DNA of 51,511 nucleotides from Chloroflexota bacterium (lineage in GTDB: Bacteria; Vulcanimicrobiota; JAMCWD01): NCBI GenBank assembly GCA_023475345.1, contig JAMCWD010000002.1, positions 1 through 51,511 on the forward strand, written 5' to 3'. Within the stretch, counting starts at the first letter, position 1. Each line of letters starts with the position of its first letter. The notes under the pieces are model-generated. The model had not been told where the DNA came from and did no database searches. It worked only from the letters and a program-made list of their open reading frames with translations. Positions 42,981 through 51,233 of the stretch are shown piece by piece. The translations under genes were made by a program, and so were the position numbers.

Positions 42981-43090
42981 AATTCACCTTCAAGCTTGAA
43001 ATTATAAACGGCGCATGCCTGCTGATAATCGCCGGGTTCAGGCTTTCGGCGTGAACTGCCGCAAGGGATCGAGCTTTTCACATTATTCAT
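42977..43090 (-). CDS. Possible 37-aa coupled peptide between Roadblock and kinase genes
   Basis: Hand-found frame. ATG at 43090 overlaps the Roadblock stop as ATGA, and its own TGA (42979-42977) overlaps the TTG start of the histidine kinase. It fills the whole 106-bp gap between these genes. The peptide is polar with two Cys (SIPCG, QACAVY) and no known motif. The tight double overlap suggests either a real translated peptide or a coupling device that carries ribosomes to the kinase start. There is no independent ribosome site. Confidence 0.4.
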   Translation of the reverse strand: MNNVKSSIPCGSSRRKPEPGDYQQACAVYNFKLEGEF

Positions 43091-43446
43091 GAAGAAAGAA
43101 GTTCGATAAGACGTTTCCTGTTCTTTCCGGTTTCCATCCTGATGCGTCCCATATTGGCGCCGACGGACGCAATGACGGCCAGTATGCCTTTATCCCCGAG
43201 TATATCACAATTTGTAATCGTTTCGGGAAATTCGACATAAGAGCTTTTAATATTGTTCAGCCCGATAAGCTCGCCGAATTGCTTGCCCCTGTTTATGTGC
43301 TCGTAAAGGGCTTTTTCAAAATTCTTGCTTTGAGCTTCTTTTTTAAACGCGGATTCAAAGACCTTGCCCTTGAGATCCATGAGCACTACGCCGGTTACCT
43401 TATCGAGCGCGGCGATTTTTTTTATGATTTCTTTCAGCTCTTCCAT
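43087..43446 (-). CDS. Roadblock/LC7 domain protein
   Basis: 119 aa, a single Roadblock domain as in MglB. Helix EELKEIIKKIAALDKVTGVVLMDLKGKVFES at the start, strand GILAVIASVGANMGRIRM and a final helix NRKRLIELLSS. These dimers bind and regulate Ras-like GTPases, as MglB does for MglA in cell polarity and gliding. ATG 43446 has GGGAG six bases upstream; TTG one codon earlier is less likely. It lies between the DUF4388-like gene (43-bp gap) and the 37-aa frame (ATGA). Confidence 0.82.
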   Translation of the reverse strand: MEELKEIIKKIAALDKVTGVVLMDLKGKVFESAFKKEAQSKNFEKALYEHINRGKQFGELIGLNNIKSSYVEFPETITNCDILGDKGILAVIASVGANMGRIRMETGKNRKRLIELLSS

Positions 43447-43489
43447 CAAAACTCCCGCAATATAAATCTATTGCCGCTTGCGCCTTCGC

Positions 43490-44398
43490 CTAGCTTTCCT
43501 GGCCCTCTTCATCAAGAACCGGTTTTACGAATACCGCCTCGTTTTCTTGAAGCTGGTATTTCTTCATTACGCCTTTATTGGTAAGGATATACCCGCCAAG
43601 CTTCCCGGAGCCGGTACACTTGATATGGAAGGACTTGCCGTTCTGGAGCTCTATCTGTACCTTGACGCTGCCGCCTTTCGGGGCGCCCCACTCGTTCATT
43701 ATATAGTGATCTATTTTTACCTGGTCCCCGCCCGAAAGAAGTCCGGCATCCTTCTTTACGACAAGCTGCTTAATCTTGCTCAGTTCTTCTTCGGCTTCCT
43801 TGAGCTTCTTCTGCAGTTCCTTGGATCTCTGGGCAAAAGCGTTTATCTTCGCACCGGATGCGGTAATATTATCCATAAACGCGTTATATTTTTCCATGCC
43901 AGTTATAATGGAACCGTAACCGTCTATGTAATTATCGAAGACCACCCGGCCCTTATCCAGCGCCAGGTAATTTGTTCCTTCCTCGGAATTTATCTCCACT
44001 ATACCCGTATATTTTTCTTTGAAGATTGCCTGCATCAAAGATTTGATCTCTTTTTTCTTTATGCTGTAATCGATATAAATAGGCTCAAGCGCAACAAGAG
44101 ATGAAAATATGTTCAACAGCGCCGGAGAGAGAACATAAGTGCTGACCGGTATGTCTTTTCCTTTCAGGCGGTACATTATATGATCCGGCCGGTAAAGACG
44201 TACTTTGCCGTCTTCCACTTCAACAGCCTTATCCAGTTGCTTCCCGCTTTTATAAAATATAACGCCGTCGGTTTTCCCCAGGTCGAATTTTACATACCCT
44301 GTAAAATCTTCCTCTTCAAGGTTCTCAAGATGAGTCCGGATATCGTTGAAATCGAGATTCACCTTTTCTATAAGAGTATTCCCTTTTGGCAGCACCAT
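43490..44398 (-). CDS. DUF4388-like protein with two repeat units
   Basis: 302 aa. Two copies of a short beta unit are visible: EEDFTGYVKFDLGKTDGVIFYKSGKQLDKAV (about 30-60) and KEKYTGIVEINSEEGTNYLALDKGRVVFDNYI (about 130-160). Both have the FTG-[YI]-V...G-x-[IV]-x-[FL]-x-x-G pattern of DUF4388, a domain found with Roadblock proteins and response regulators in gliding bacteria. A coiled-coil (about 190-215) and a C-terminal beta domain (about 225-295) follow. GGAGG precedes the ATG. Likely a partner of the Roadblock protein 43 bp downstream. Confidence 0.65.
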   Translation of the reverse strand: MVLPKGNTLIEKVNLDFNDIRTHLENLEEEDFTGYVKFDLGKTDGVIFYKSGKQLDKAVEVEDGKVRLYRPDHIMYRLKGKDIPVSTYVLSPALLNIFSSLVALEPIYIDYSIKKKEIKSLMQAIFKEKYTGIVEINSEEGTNYLALDKGRVVFDNYIDGYGSIITGMEKYNAFMDNITASGAKINAFAQRSKELQKKLKEAEEELSKIKQLVVKKDAGLLSGGDQVKIDHYIMNEWGAPKGGSVKVQIELQNGKSFHIKCTGSGKLGGYILTNKGVMKKYQLQENEAVFVKPVLDEEGQES

Positions 44399-44428
44399 TT
44401 TTCTATTCCTCCTTCGCCTTCCTGACGG

Positions 44429-45649
44429 CTATTTTTTCTTCCTCATTATATCTTTCAAAGTTGAAGAAAGATCCTGCGCCCTCCTGTCGGATTTTACAAC
44501 ATCTTCAAGGGTCTTCCCGCTGGTCTTTTCCTCGAGCGCGGCATCCTCTCCCTTAACAACTGCGGCACTTTCAGCAACTGGGCTTGACGCTGCGGGAGAC
44601 ATCTTCTCCGGTGTTTTCTTAGGCAGGGAAGGCTTTATTTCCTCCTCGCCTTTTTTCAGCGGAGAAACCCTTTTAAAGCTTACCTCTTCCTGGATCTTTT
44701 TTACTTTTTCCTGTTCTTTCCTCCTGCGCCCGTCTTCTTTCTCCTTTTCTTCCTTTTCTACCTCTTTTATCTTCTCTTCCGAAACTACACGCGGCCTGCG
44801 AACCGGCGCCTCCATGTCTTCTTCAGCCTTACCGCGACTTTCAATCCGCGTATCGGCGGCCTTGAAGAGGATTCCCTGTGCAGCGGCAGGCGCTTCGTCC
44901 TTGGCCCAGGCGGGAATTTGTTGCCCGGCCTTTTCCTCACGAACCCTTTCTTTTTGAGCCACCCCTTGAGAAGCAGGACGTTCCCCGATTTCGGAAGCCC
45001 GCCGTTCGACGGCTTTGCCTGAAATGCTTTCAGGCAGCGGTTCCCTACCGAACCGTGATTCCTTTTCTTCGGCGAGCACGACGGAGTTCACGGAATTCAT
45101 GGCCTTCTCTTCTTCAAGAGACCTGGAAGGCACTTCCCACGAATGATGACCGTCCGAAACAGGACGAAGCAGGGGGCCGTCTCTCAACAGAGGGTGTTCG
45201 CCCAGACCCGGCAGCGGTTTATTCTTATTTATCCCGGCCTCATCGGCCTCTTCCTCCGTTTTAACATCCACTTTAACGGCATGCCTGGCTTCCTCGCCGA
45301 GGGAGACTGCATCCTTGGCCGATTTAAGAAGGTTTTCAAGAGCATCTTCCTCGTCCTCTGCGACAACCGCCCGGGAAGCTTTTTTGTTTTTGCTTTTATG
45401 TTTTCTCCTGTCGTTATAATGGGCCTTGTCGGCAATAAGCGTTTTCGTGCCTTTGCTTGCGGCAAGCTCCCACATGAGCAAAATAAAAAGTATGACCAGG
45501 AGAAAGAAAAATGATCTCTTGAGCGAATCCACATCGGCCAGCAAACCGCCGGACTTCTCGCCTGCTTCCGCATAAACCGGGATCAGCGCCGTTAATAAAA
45601 AAGTTATAAGCAATGTTATTCTGTTAATAAATCCCGCTAACGGAGACAC
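44429..45649 (-). CDS. Membrane-anchored, highly charged disordered protein
   Basis: 406 aa. A signal-like hydrophobic N-terminus (NRITLLITFLLTALIPVYAEA) and a TM helix (about 45-63, SFFFLLVILFILLMWELAA) are followed by about 340 residues rich in Glu, Lys, Arg, Ser and Pro with little predicted structure. The last 30 residues (LEDVVKSDRRAQDLSSTLKDIMRKKK) look like a short conserved binding helix. Starts at GTG 45649, one base after the stop of the giant TPR gene, so it is coupled to it. A tether between membrane and TPR/Roadblock partners is inferred. Confidence 0.7.
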   Translation of the reverse strand: MSPLAGFINRITLLITFLLTALIPVYAEAGEKSGGLLADVDSLKRSFFFLLVILFILLMWELAASKGTKTLIADKAHYNDRRKHKSKNKKASRAVVAEDEEDALENLLKSAKDAVSLGEEARHAVKVDVKTEEEADEAGINKNKPLPGLGEHPLLRDGPLLRPVSDGHHSWEVPSRSLEEEKAMNSVNSVVLAEEKESRFGREPLPESISGKAVERRASEIGERPASQGVAQKERVREEKAGQQIPAWAKDEAPAAAQGILFKAADTRIESRGKAEEDMEAPVRRPRVVSEEKIKEVEKEEKEKEDGRRRKEQEKVKKIQEEVSFKRVSPLKKGEEEIKPSLPKKTPEKMSPAASSPVAESAAVVKGEDAALEEKTSGKTLEDVVKSDRRAQDLSSTLKDIMRKKK

Positions 45650-45650
45650 C

Positions 45651-48600
45651 TCATAAGCCCCTTTCCCCTATTTTCTTGATCCTGTCCGCTACATCCCTGA
45701 ACCTTATATCGATGGCGTAGCATTCCTGGTAAGCCGCAAGGGCTTCTTTGAACCTTTCCTGCGCTTCGTAAATAAGGCCGAGGTTATACCTGAGATCCAG
45801 GTAATCTTCTTCCGAATAGCCGTGAAGCTCCAGCCCCCTTATAAATATCTCCGCCGCCTTATCCAGCATCCCTTCTTCCTTCAGGACAAGGCCGGCGAGG
45901 TTGTATGCTACAAGGGCATGTTTTTTAATCCGGGCGGCTTTCTCGTATTCGCCCAGCGCGTCCTCTGCAAATCCCAGCGCCTGGTACATGGTGCCGAGGT
46001 TCAAAGATATATCGTCCTTCTGCCCCATGCGGGCGGCGGTTTCCTTATATTCATCGATAAACCTGTTAGTCATGCCGCTGCCGAGAATACTTTTTAATTT
46101 TTCCACTGCGGAAACGAACTGGCGGTCAAGCGCCAGCAGTGTCGCAAGCCTTGCAGTAACATGCGCCGATTCCGGCTTTTCATTGTGGACTTCCTTATAA
46201 AGCTCGATGGCGTCTTCCATCTGCCCGTTCTCGAAAAGCTGGTCGCCCATTCCCCGCGCCAGCTCGATAACATCGGGATACCTTCCCTGGGCCCTTTCAT
46301 AAAGATCCATGGCTTCCGATTTCTCGCCCAGCTTCAGGCGGAGCCTGAATAAAGGGAAATAATGCCTGTAAGCTTCTTCTTCCCTGCGATCGACCGCCAT
46401 ATTCAAACGCTGTTCATACAACCGCAGCGAATCCCTGAAATTGTCGCTGGCTTCGTACCTGACTGCAAGCTTTTCAAGAAGTTCCGCAGCCTCGTCCCAC
46501 CTGTTTTCTTTCTCGTATAACCGCTCGATGCGCTCCAGGATATATATTTCCCCTTCGGATTCTCCGCGTCTTGAAAGCGTCTTCGCCGTTTCTTCGAGGA
46601 AGTTGTATGCGCGTTTGAAGCCGCCTGCGGTGATAAACATGTTTTCGATTTTCTCAGAGAGGGTCATCGCCATTTCTCTGAGGTTTTCTTCCAGTTCGCC
46701 GACGATGACTTCCCTTGCGCCTGCCAGGGCCGCATCTTCGGCCTTTTCCTCAAGCAGCATATTTATTACTTTTTCCCGGGTTTTCCAGTACCCGCCGGTA
46801 TCACCCTGGCGCCTGTAGAGGTCGGCAACCCTGCCATAAACTTCGGACGCTCTCTGCATATCGCCCTGGGACCTGTACAGGTCGGCCATGTCTTCCAGTA
46901 TCCACTGGGCTTCGCTGAGCGACCTGTAAGTAGTGAATGTCTCGGCAAGTTCCTGCCTCATTTCGAGATCGAAGGGATGGAGAGCTATCAACTCACGCGC
47001 AACGACCGCGGCGGACCTGGGATCATCGGCATTCAGATAATTTTTAAGGAGGGTCTTGAAATGAACCGAAGCCTCATCAAACCTGAGATGCTTCATCAGA
47101 AGGTCGATAAGCTTCCTGCGGAGTTCTATATTGCCGGGAGAAAGTTCCAGCGCTTCTTCCAGCACATTCACCGCGGGCCTTTCCAGCCTGCGCTCCTGGT
47201 ACCTCTCCATAAGGTTCACAAGGATCTGAAGGGCGGCCTCTTTGTCGCCCTGCCTGTATTTCACATCGCTCAGCCTTCTCCTTATCGAAAGGTTCTCCGG
47301 CCATATCTCCAGCACCCTGTTCCATAAATCCAGAGACTCATCCCACTTCTGATCGCTGTAATACAACCCGGCCAGGAGGAGGTATTCGTCTTTCGCGCTT
47401 TCTTTATCCCCTTTCTGGAAATAAAGATCCCCTATGTGTTTCCTTATCTCGCGGTCCTCGGGGAGATAATCGAGCACCCTCCCGTAAATACGCAGTGCGG
47501 AATCCGATTCGCCTTTTTGCTCAAACAGCTTCGATAATTGTACCGCCTGCTCGCGTGCAGGTTCTATCTTGCCCTGGGCAAGAATGAAATCAAGAAGCTT
47601 TTCCCGCACATCCAGGCTGTCAGGTTCCAGTTTTAAATAATTCTGGCTGACTGATATCGCTTCATCAAACCTGCCCATGTTATCCAGGATATTTATCTTC
47701 ATCTTCATAGCCTGGAGGTTCCTGGGCCTGCCCCTGAGAACCCTGTCGAGGGACAGAAGCGCCTCGTTCCAGTTTTTCTGATCGAGAGAACTTCTGGCAA
47801 TATGAATCAGGATCTCGTCTTTCTGTGGGAAGATATTCAGGAGCTTCTTTGCATAAGCATCCGCGACGTCAGTCTCGCCGCGCTCCCTGAGGATATCGGT
47901 AACTTTCAGGTATTCTTCCAGAGCCCTGTCGGTATTTTTTTCTTTCAGGTATATCTGCCCCAGGAGTTCTCTCGCCCCGATATTTTCACCGTCCAACTCG
48001 AGCAGCCTGGTGCAAACCTTGATGCCGTCTTCAAGCAGACCCTTATCGACATAAGCCTTTGCAAGGACCAGGAACTCTTTCATGGCTTCGTCTATGGAAT
48101 CTTTTCTGAAAAGATGGCCGATAAGCTTATGCCGGGCCGAGAGATTCGAAGGATCGGCTCCCAGGACTTTCCGGTACATCTCGATTATCCTGTCCCTCAG
48201 GTTGATATCATCGGGGTTCCACTCGACCATCTTTTCATAAAGCATTATGACCTTGTCCAGGAGACCTTCGTCGCTGTAAAGGACGGCAAGCTGCTTATAA
48301 AGCTGGGATGCCCTGGAATAATCTTTCATCTGGGCGTATATTTCACCGATGCGCATCAGGACGTCTTTATTCCTCGGCTCGATTTTCAAAACCCTCTGGA
48401 AAACCCTGACTGCGTCATCGTATCTTTTATTGCGGATATAAAGGTCGCCCGCGTTGCGGAACCATACCATCGTGCTCTGGGGCGGCTTGCCGGAGCGCAT
48501 GAAGATATCGCCCAGCATCTCGTAAGCGTAAGCGGCCCCGTCCGGAGCAAGTCTTACCACTTCCTGAAATTCCCCGATGGCTTCCCTGTCCATGTCTTTC

Positions 48601-49094
48601 TTCATGTACGCCCTGCCCAGGGCCAGCCTTGCCCCGACATCGGACGGGTCCGATTCAACAGCCGCGGCAAGATACTGGATCGACTGGCCGAGGTCTCCAA
48701 GCTCGTAATAAAGCCTGCCTACATCCGCATAAATCTGGGGACGGACAGCGTTTATCAGGTCCCTGATTTGAATAGTGCCTTCCGCCGCCCGGCCGCCGAC
48801 CAGGAAGCTCTTCTTTTCCACCGAGCTTTCCAGGTTGAGGAGGTCCCTGTAAACGGATACCGCGCCTTCATAATCGCGCATCTTCTTCAACGACGCCGCC
48901 CAATCCAGGTACTCCTGGACGGCGTTGGTAAAATCCTGGCGCCTGAGGTGTATGTCTATCAGGCTCTTGCGCGCTCCTGAATTGCCGGGCTCGTCTTCCA
49001 GTATCCCGTGAAGGATCGACAGGGCGTCACGAACCTGTCCCTGGCCTGCAAGAGTTTCGGCTTCCTGGATCTTTTTCTCGATGTTATCAGCCAT
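45651..49094 (-). CDS. Giant TPR protein, 1147 aa
   Basis: About 25-30 TPR-like units throughout, with no signal peptide or TM helix. Clear units include AIQYLAAAVESDPSDVGARLALGRAYMKKD, AVRVFQRVLKIEPRNKDVLMRIGEIYAQ, and the last, AAEIFIRGLELHGYSEEDYLDLRYNLGLIYEAQERFKEAL. The tail YQECYAIDIRFRDVADRIKKIGE closely resembles the end of the next TPR gene upstream (YNQILGVDINYRDVKARIQQIEE), so the two are paralogues with a shared C-terminal cap. Probably a cytoplasmic scaffold. It precedes the charged membrane protein by one base. Confidence 0.88.
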   Translation of the reverse strand: MADNIEKKIQEAETLAGQGQVRDALSILHGILEDEPGNSGARKSLIDIHLRRQDFTNAVQEYLDWAASLKKMRDYEGAVSVYRDLLNLESSVEKKSFLVGGRAAEGTIQIRDLINAVRPQIYADVGRLYYELGDLGQSIQYLAAAVESDPSDVGARLALGRAYMKKDMDREAIGEFQEVVRLAPDGAAYAYEMLGDIFMRSGKPPQSTMVWFRNAGDLYIRNKRYDDAVRVFQRVLKIEPRNKDVLMRIGEIYAQMKDYSRASQLYKQLAVLYSDEGLLDKVIMLYEKMVEWNPDDINLRDRIIEMYRKVLGADPSNLSARHKLIGHLFRKDSIDEAMKEFLVLAKAYVDKGLLEDGIKVCTRLLELDGENIGARELLGQIYLKEKNTDRALEEYLKVTDILRERGETDVADAYAKKLLNIFPQKDEILIHIARSSLDQKNWNEALLSLDRVLRGRPRNLQAMKMKINILDNMGRFDEAISVSQNYLKLEPDSLDVREKLLDFILAQGKIEPAREQAVQLSKLFEQKGESDSALRIYGRVLDYLPEDREIRKHIGDLYFQKGDKESAKDEYLLLAGLYYSDQKWDESLDLWNRVLEIWPENLSIRRRLSDVKYRQGDKEAALQILVNLMERYQERRLERPAVNVLEEALELSPGNIELRRKLIDLLMKHLRFDEASVHFKTLLKNYLNADDPRSAAVVARELIALHPFDLEMRQELAETFTTYRSLSEAQWILEDMADLYRSQGDMQRASEVYGRVADLYRRQGDTGGYWKTREKVINMLLEEKAEDAALAGAREVIVGELEENLREMAMTLSEKIENMFITAGGFKRAYNFLEETAKTLSRRGESEGEIYILERIERLYEKENRWDEAAELLEKLAVRYEASDNFRDSLRLYEQRLNMAVDRREEEAYRHYFPLFRLRLKLGEKSEAMDLYERAQGRYPDVIELARGMGDQLFENGQMEDAIELYKEVHNEKPESAHVTARLATLLALDRQFVSAVEKLKSILGSGMTNRFIDEYKETAARMGQKDDISLNLGTMYQALGFAEDALGEYEKAARIKKHALVAYNLAGLVLKEEGMLDKAAEIFIRGLELHGYSEEDYLDLRYNLGLIYEAQERFKEALAAYQECYAIDIRFRDVADRIKKIGERGL

Positions 49095-49115
49095 ATTTCA
49101 ACTCCCGACGAATTC

Positions 49116-51083
49116 TTAGTCTTTCCCGGATTCCCGGCGGTTCAGCCTGGTAACCTTCAATGAGCCGGACAACTCTTCCTCAATCTGCTGAATTCGTGCC
49201 TTGACATCCCTGTAGTTAATATCCACGCCCAGGATCTGGTTATACAGGTTGAGGCTCTCCGTCAACATGGAACGGTCTTCGTAGAGGCGGGCAAGGTTGT
49301 ACCTGAGTTCCTGTTTATCTTCTTCATCGGCGTCCGCGGCTTCCAGACCCCGCTTGAACTGCTTGACGGCGGTATCCTGCATGCTGAACCCCGGCTTTAT
49401 TGCAAAACATACACCCAGCATGTTGTACGAGGCCAGCATGAATTCGGTGGATTTCCTCGTGCGCTGGAACTGCTCGATGGCTTCGTCAAGGTTGCCCAGC
49501 TCCTTGTAAATGAGGCCGAGCTGGAACCTTGCTTTCATGTCTTCGGGATGCTCGCTTACCTTGCTGCTGTATTCGTTCAAAATCTCGTCACGAAGATCCG
49601 TATATGAGGAATCCATCGCGATTAATTTCTCCAGTATCCTGATGGCCCGGGGAGCGTCGCCTTCTTTTAAAAGCAGGCCGACATATTCCTGCATGGCCTC
49701 CTTGTTGTCCGGCGCCAGCTCCATAACGCGGGCGTACTCGTCGAGGGCTTCCTTGATGTCTTTTGCGTTCCTGATATAAATGCGGCCGAGGTGATGATGG
49801 AAATCAGGGTTCCTCTCATCGATAGACAGGCCTTTCTTGTAAGCCTTGACCGCGTTATCCCAGGAATTCTGCTTCTCGTAAGCTTCCGCAAGGCGGATCA
49901 TGCCTTCAACGGCTTTTTTCTTGTCGCCCTTCAGCATATAGAACTGGAGGAGTTTTTCCTGGAGGACGAACTGGTCGGGCGACGCCTCCACCAGTTTTTC
50001 AAACAGGTCGATTGCGGCGCCGAACTTTTTCTTTTCGAAGTAATATTCCGAAAGCACCTGGGCATCATCGTTGGCTTTCCTGAACTCTCCCCGCTTGAGG
50101 TAAATGTCCACCATCCTGCGCCGGGCTTCGTGGAAATCGCTCCTCTCGGAAAGGATGGATTCGTAAAGTTTCTGGGCCCGCTCTATCTCTTCGTTACCCA
50201 GGTACAGGTCGGCAAGGATAAACTTCTCCTGGACGCTTTTGTCCTTGTTGCCCATACGCCTGTAAAGCTCGACGAGCTTCTCGTGGGCCTCGATATTGTC
50301 GCGGTCAAGCCCTGCCACCTGTTCGTAGCATTTAATAGCATCGGGCCAGGACTTGGAATCCATATGACGCCTGGCAAGCTCGAGATATTCTTTTACGGCG
50401 TCCGCCTTGAATCCGTATTCCACATATATGTGGGACAGCTTCTCGTGAATCCCCGTATCCTCACGGATAGAAAGCAATTCCTTGTAGATCCTTATGGCTT
50501 CTTCCGGCTGGTTCTTCTTAAGATATAACTCGCCCAGGCGGCGCAGGTGATGGGAAGCGACTTTCTCCATTCTCCTCTCCTGGTAACTCCTCGCCAGGTC
50601 TTCCAGCGCAGCGGCGTTCTCGCCGTCTATGGCAAGCGCCCGGCGGTAAGCCTCCACCATCCTGTCCGTTTCGCCTTTTTCTTTGTAAAGACCGGCCAGG
50701 GAATAATAAGTATCGCCTGCTTCATTCAGGCTCCCGGATAAAATCAGAGCGTGGATCATGCGTTTTTTGAAATCCACATTTGAAGGATCTTTTTCTATAA
50801 GGACCCTGCCTACCTCAACCGCCTGACCCGGCAAGCCGCAGTCAATATAAAGATCCGTAAGCTCAGCCCTTGCTTCCAGGTCGTCGGGATTTTTCTCCAG
50901 TACCTTCAAATATCCCATAATAGCACGGTCAAAATAACCCGCCGCGATATACTCGCTTATCCTGGAAACCTCGACCTCGTCTTCACGGGCTTCCGCTTCA
51001 GCTGCTTCCTTTTCTTCCTTTATCAACTCTTCGCGTATAAGCTCCTCACGCGAAAGCCCCAGGAAAGAAAGATCTGCTACCAC
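49116..51083 (-). CDS. TPR protein, C-terminal 655 aa of a larger interrupted gene
   Basis: About 16-17 TPR-like units, for example AIMGYLKVLEKNPDDLEARAELTDLYIDCG and AIRIYKELLSIREDTGIHEKLSHIYVEYG. The apparent start is GTG 51083, without a ribosome site. The same frame is open upstream to a TAA at 51236-51234 with in-style acidic/helical sequence (EEEAAVIKEEKPIEEVLQEL, VDEISEEVRKKLLEA), and the same kind of sequence continues beyond the TAA to the window edge. So this is most likely the C-terminal part of one longer protein with an Ala/Glu/Lys/Pro-rich N-terminal region. It lies 21 bp before the giant TPR gene, its paralogue. Confidence 0.85.
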   Translation of the reverse strand: MVADLSFLGLSREELIREELIKEEKEAAEAEAREDEVEVSRISEYIAAGYFDRAIMGYLKVLEKNPDDLEARAELTDLYIDCGLPGQAVEVGRVLIEKDPSNVDFKKRMIHALILSGSLNEAGDTYYSLAGLYKEKGETDRMVEAYRRALAIDGENAAALEDLARSYQERRMEKVASHHLRRLGELYLKKNQPEEAIRIYKELLSIREDTGIHEKLSHIYVEYGFKADAVKEYLELARRHMDSKSWPDAIKCYEQVAGLDRDNIEAHEKLVELYRRMGNKDKSVQEKFILADLYLGNEEIERAQKLYESILSERSDFHEARRRMVDIYLKRGEFRKANDDAQVLSEYYFEKKKFGAAIDLFEKLVEASPDQFVLQEKLLQFYMLKGDKKKAVEGMIRLAEAYEKQNSWDNAVKAYKKGLSIDERNPDFHHHLGRIYIRNAKDIKEALDEYARVMELAPDNKEAMQEYVGLLLKEGDAPRAIRILEKLIAMDSSYTDLRDEILNEYSSKVSEHPEDMKARFQLGLIYKELGNLDEAIEQFQRTRKSTEFMLASYNMLGVCFAIKPGFSMQDTAVKQFKRGLEAADADEEDKQELRYNLARLYEDRSMLTESLNLYNQILGVDINYRDVKARIQQIEEELSGSLKVTRLNRRESGKD

Positions 51084-51233
51084 ATCCGGCTGTCGCTGTG
51101 CCTCTAAAAGCTTCTTGCGAACTTCCTCAGATATCTCATCAACTGAAATGCCTATTAACTGCCCTACAAGCTCCTGTAAAACCTCTTCAATCGGCTTTTC
51201 TTCTTTAATGACAGCCGCTTCTTCCTCTGGAAC

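Noticed and set aside
40386..43446. Complete Mgl-type polarity system
   Set aside because: Roadblock proteins are present but no Ras-like GTPase with P-loop was found in the window, so the known system is not claimed.
47802..48980. 392-aa plus-strand frame over the giant TPR gene
   Set aside because: Shadow frame in a GC-biased repeat gene; no recognisable domain or ribosome site, while the TPR frame is convincing.
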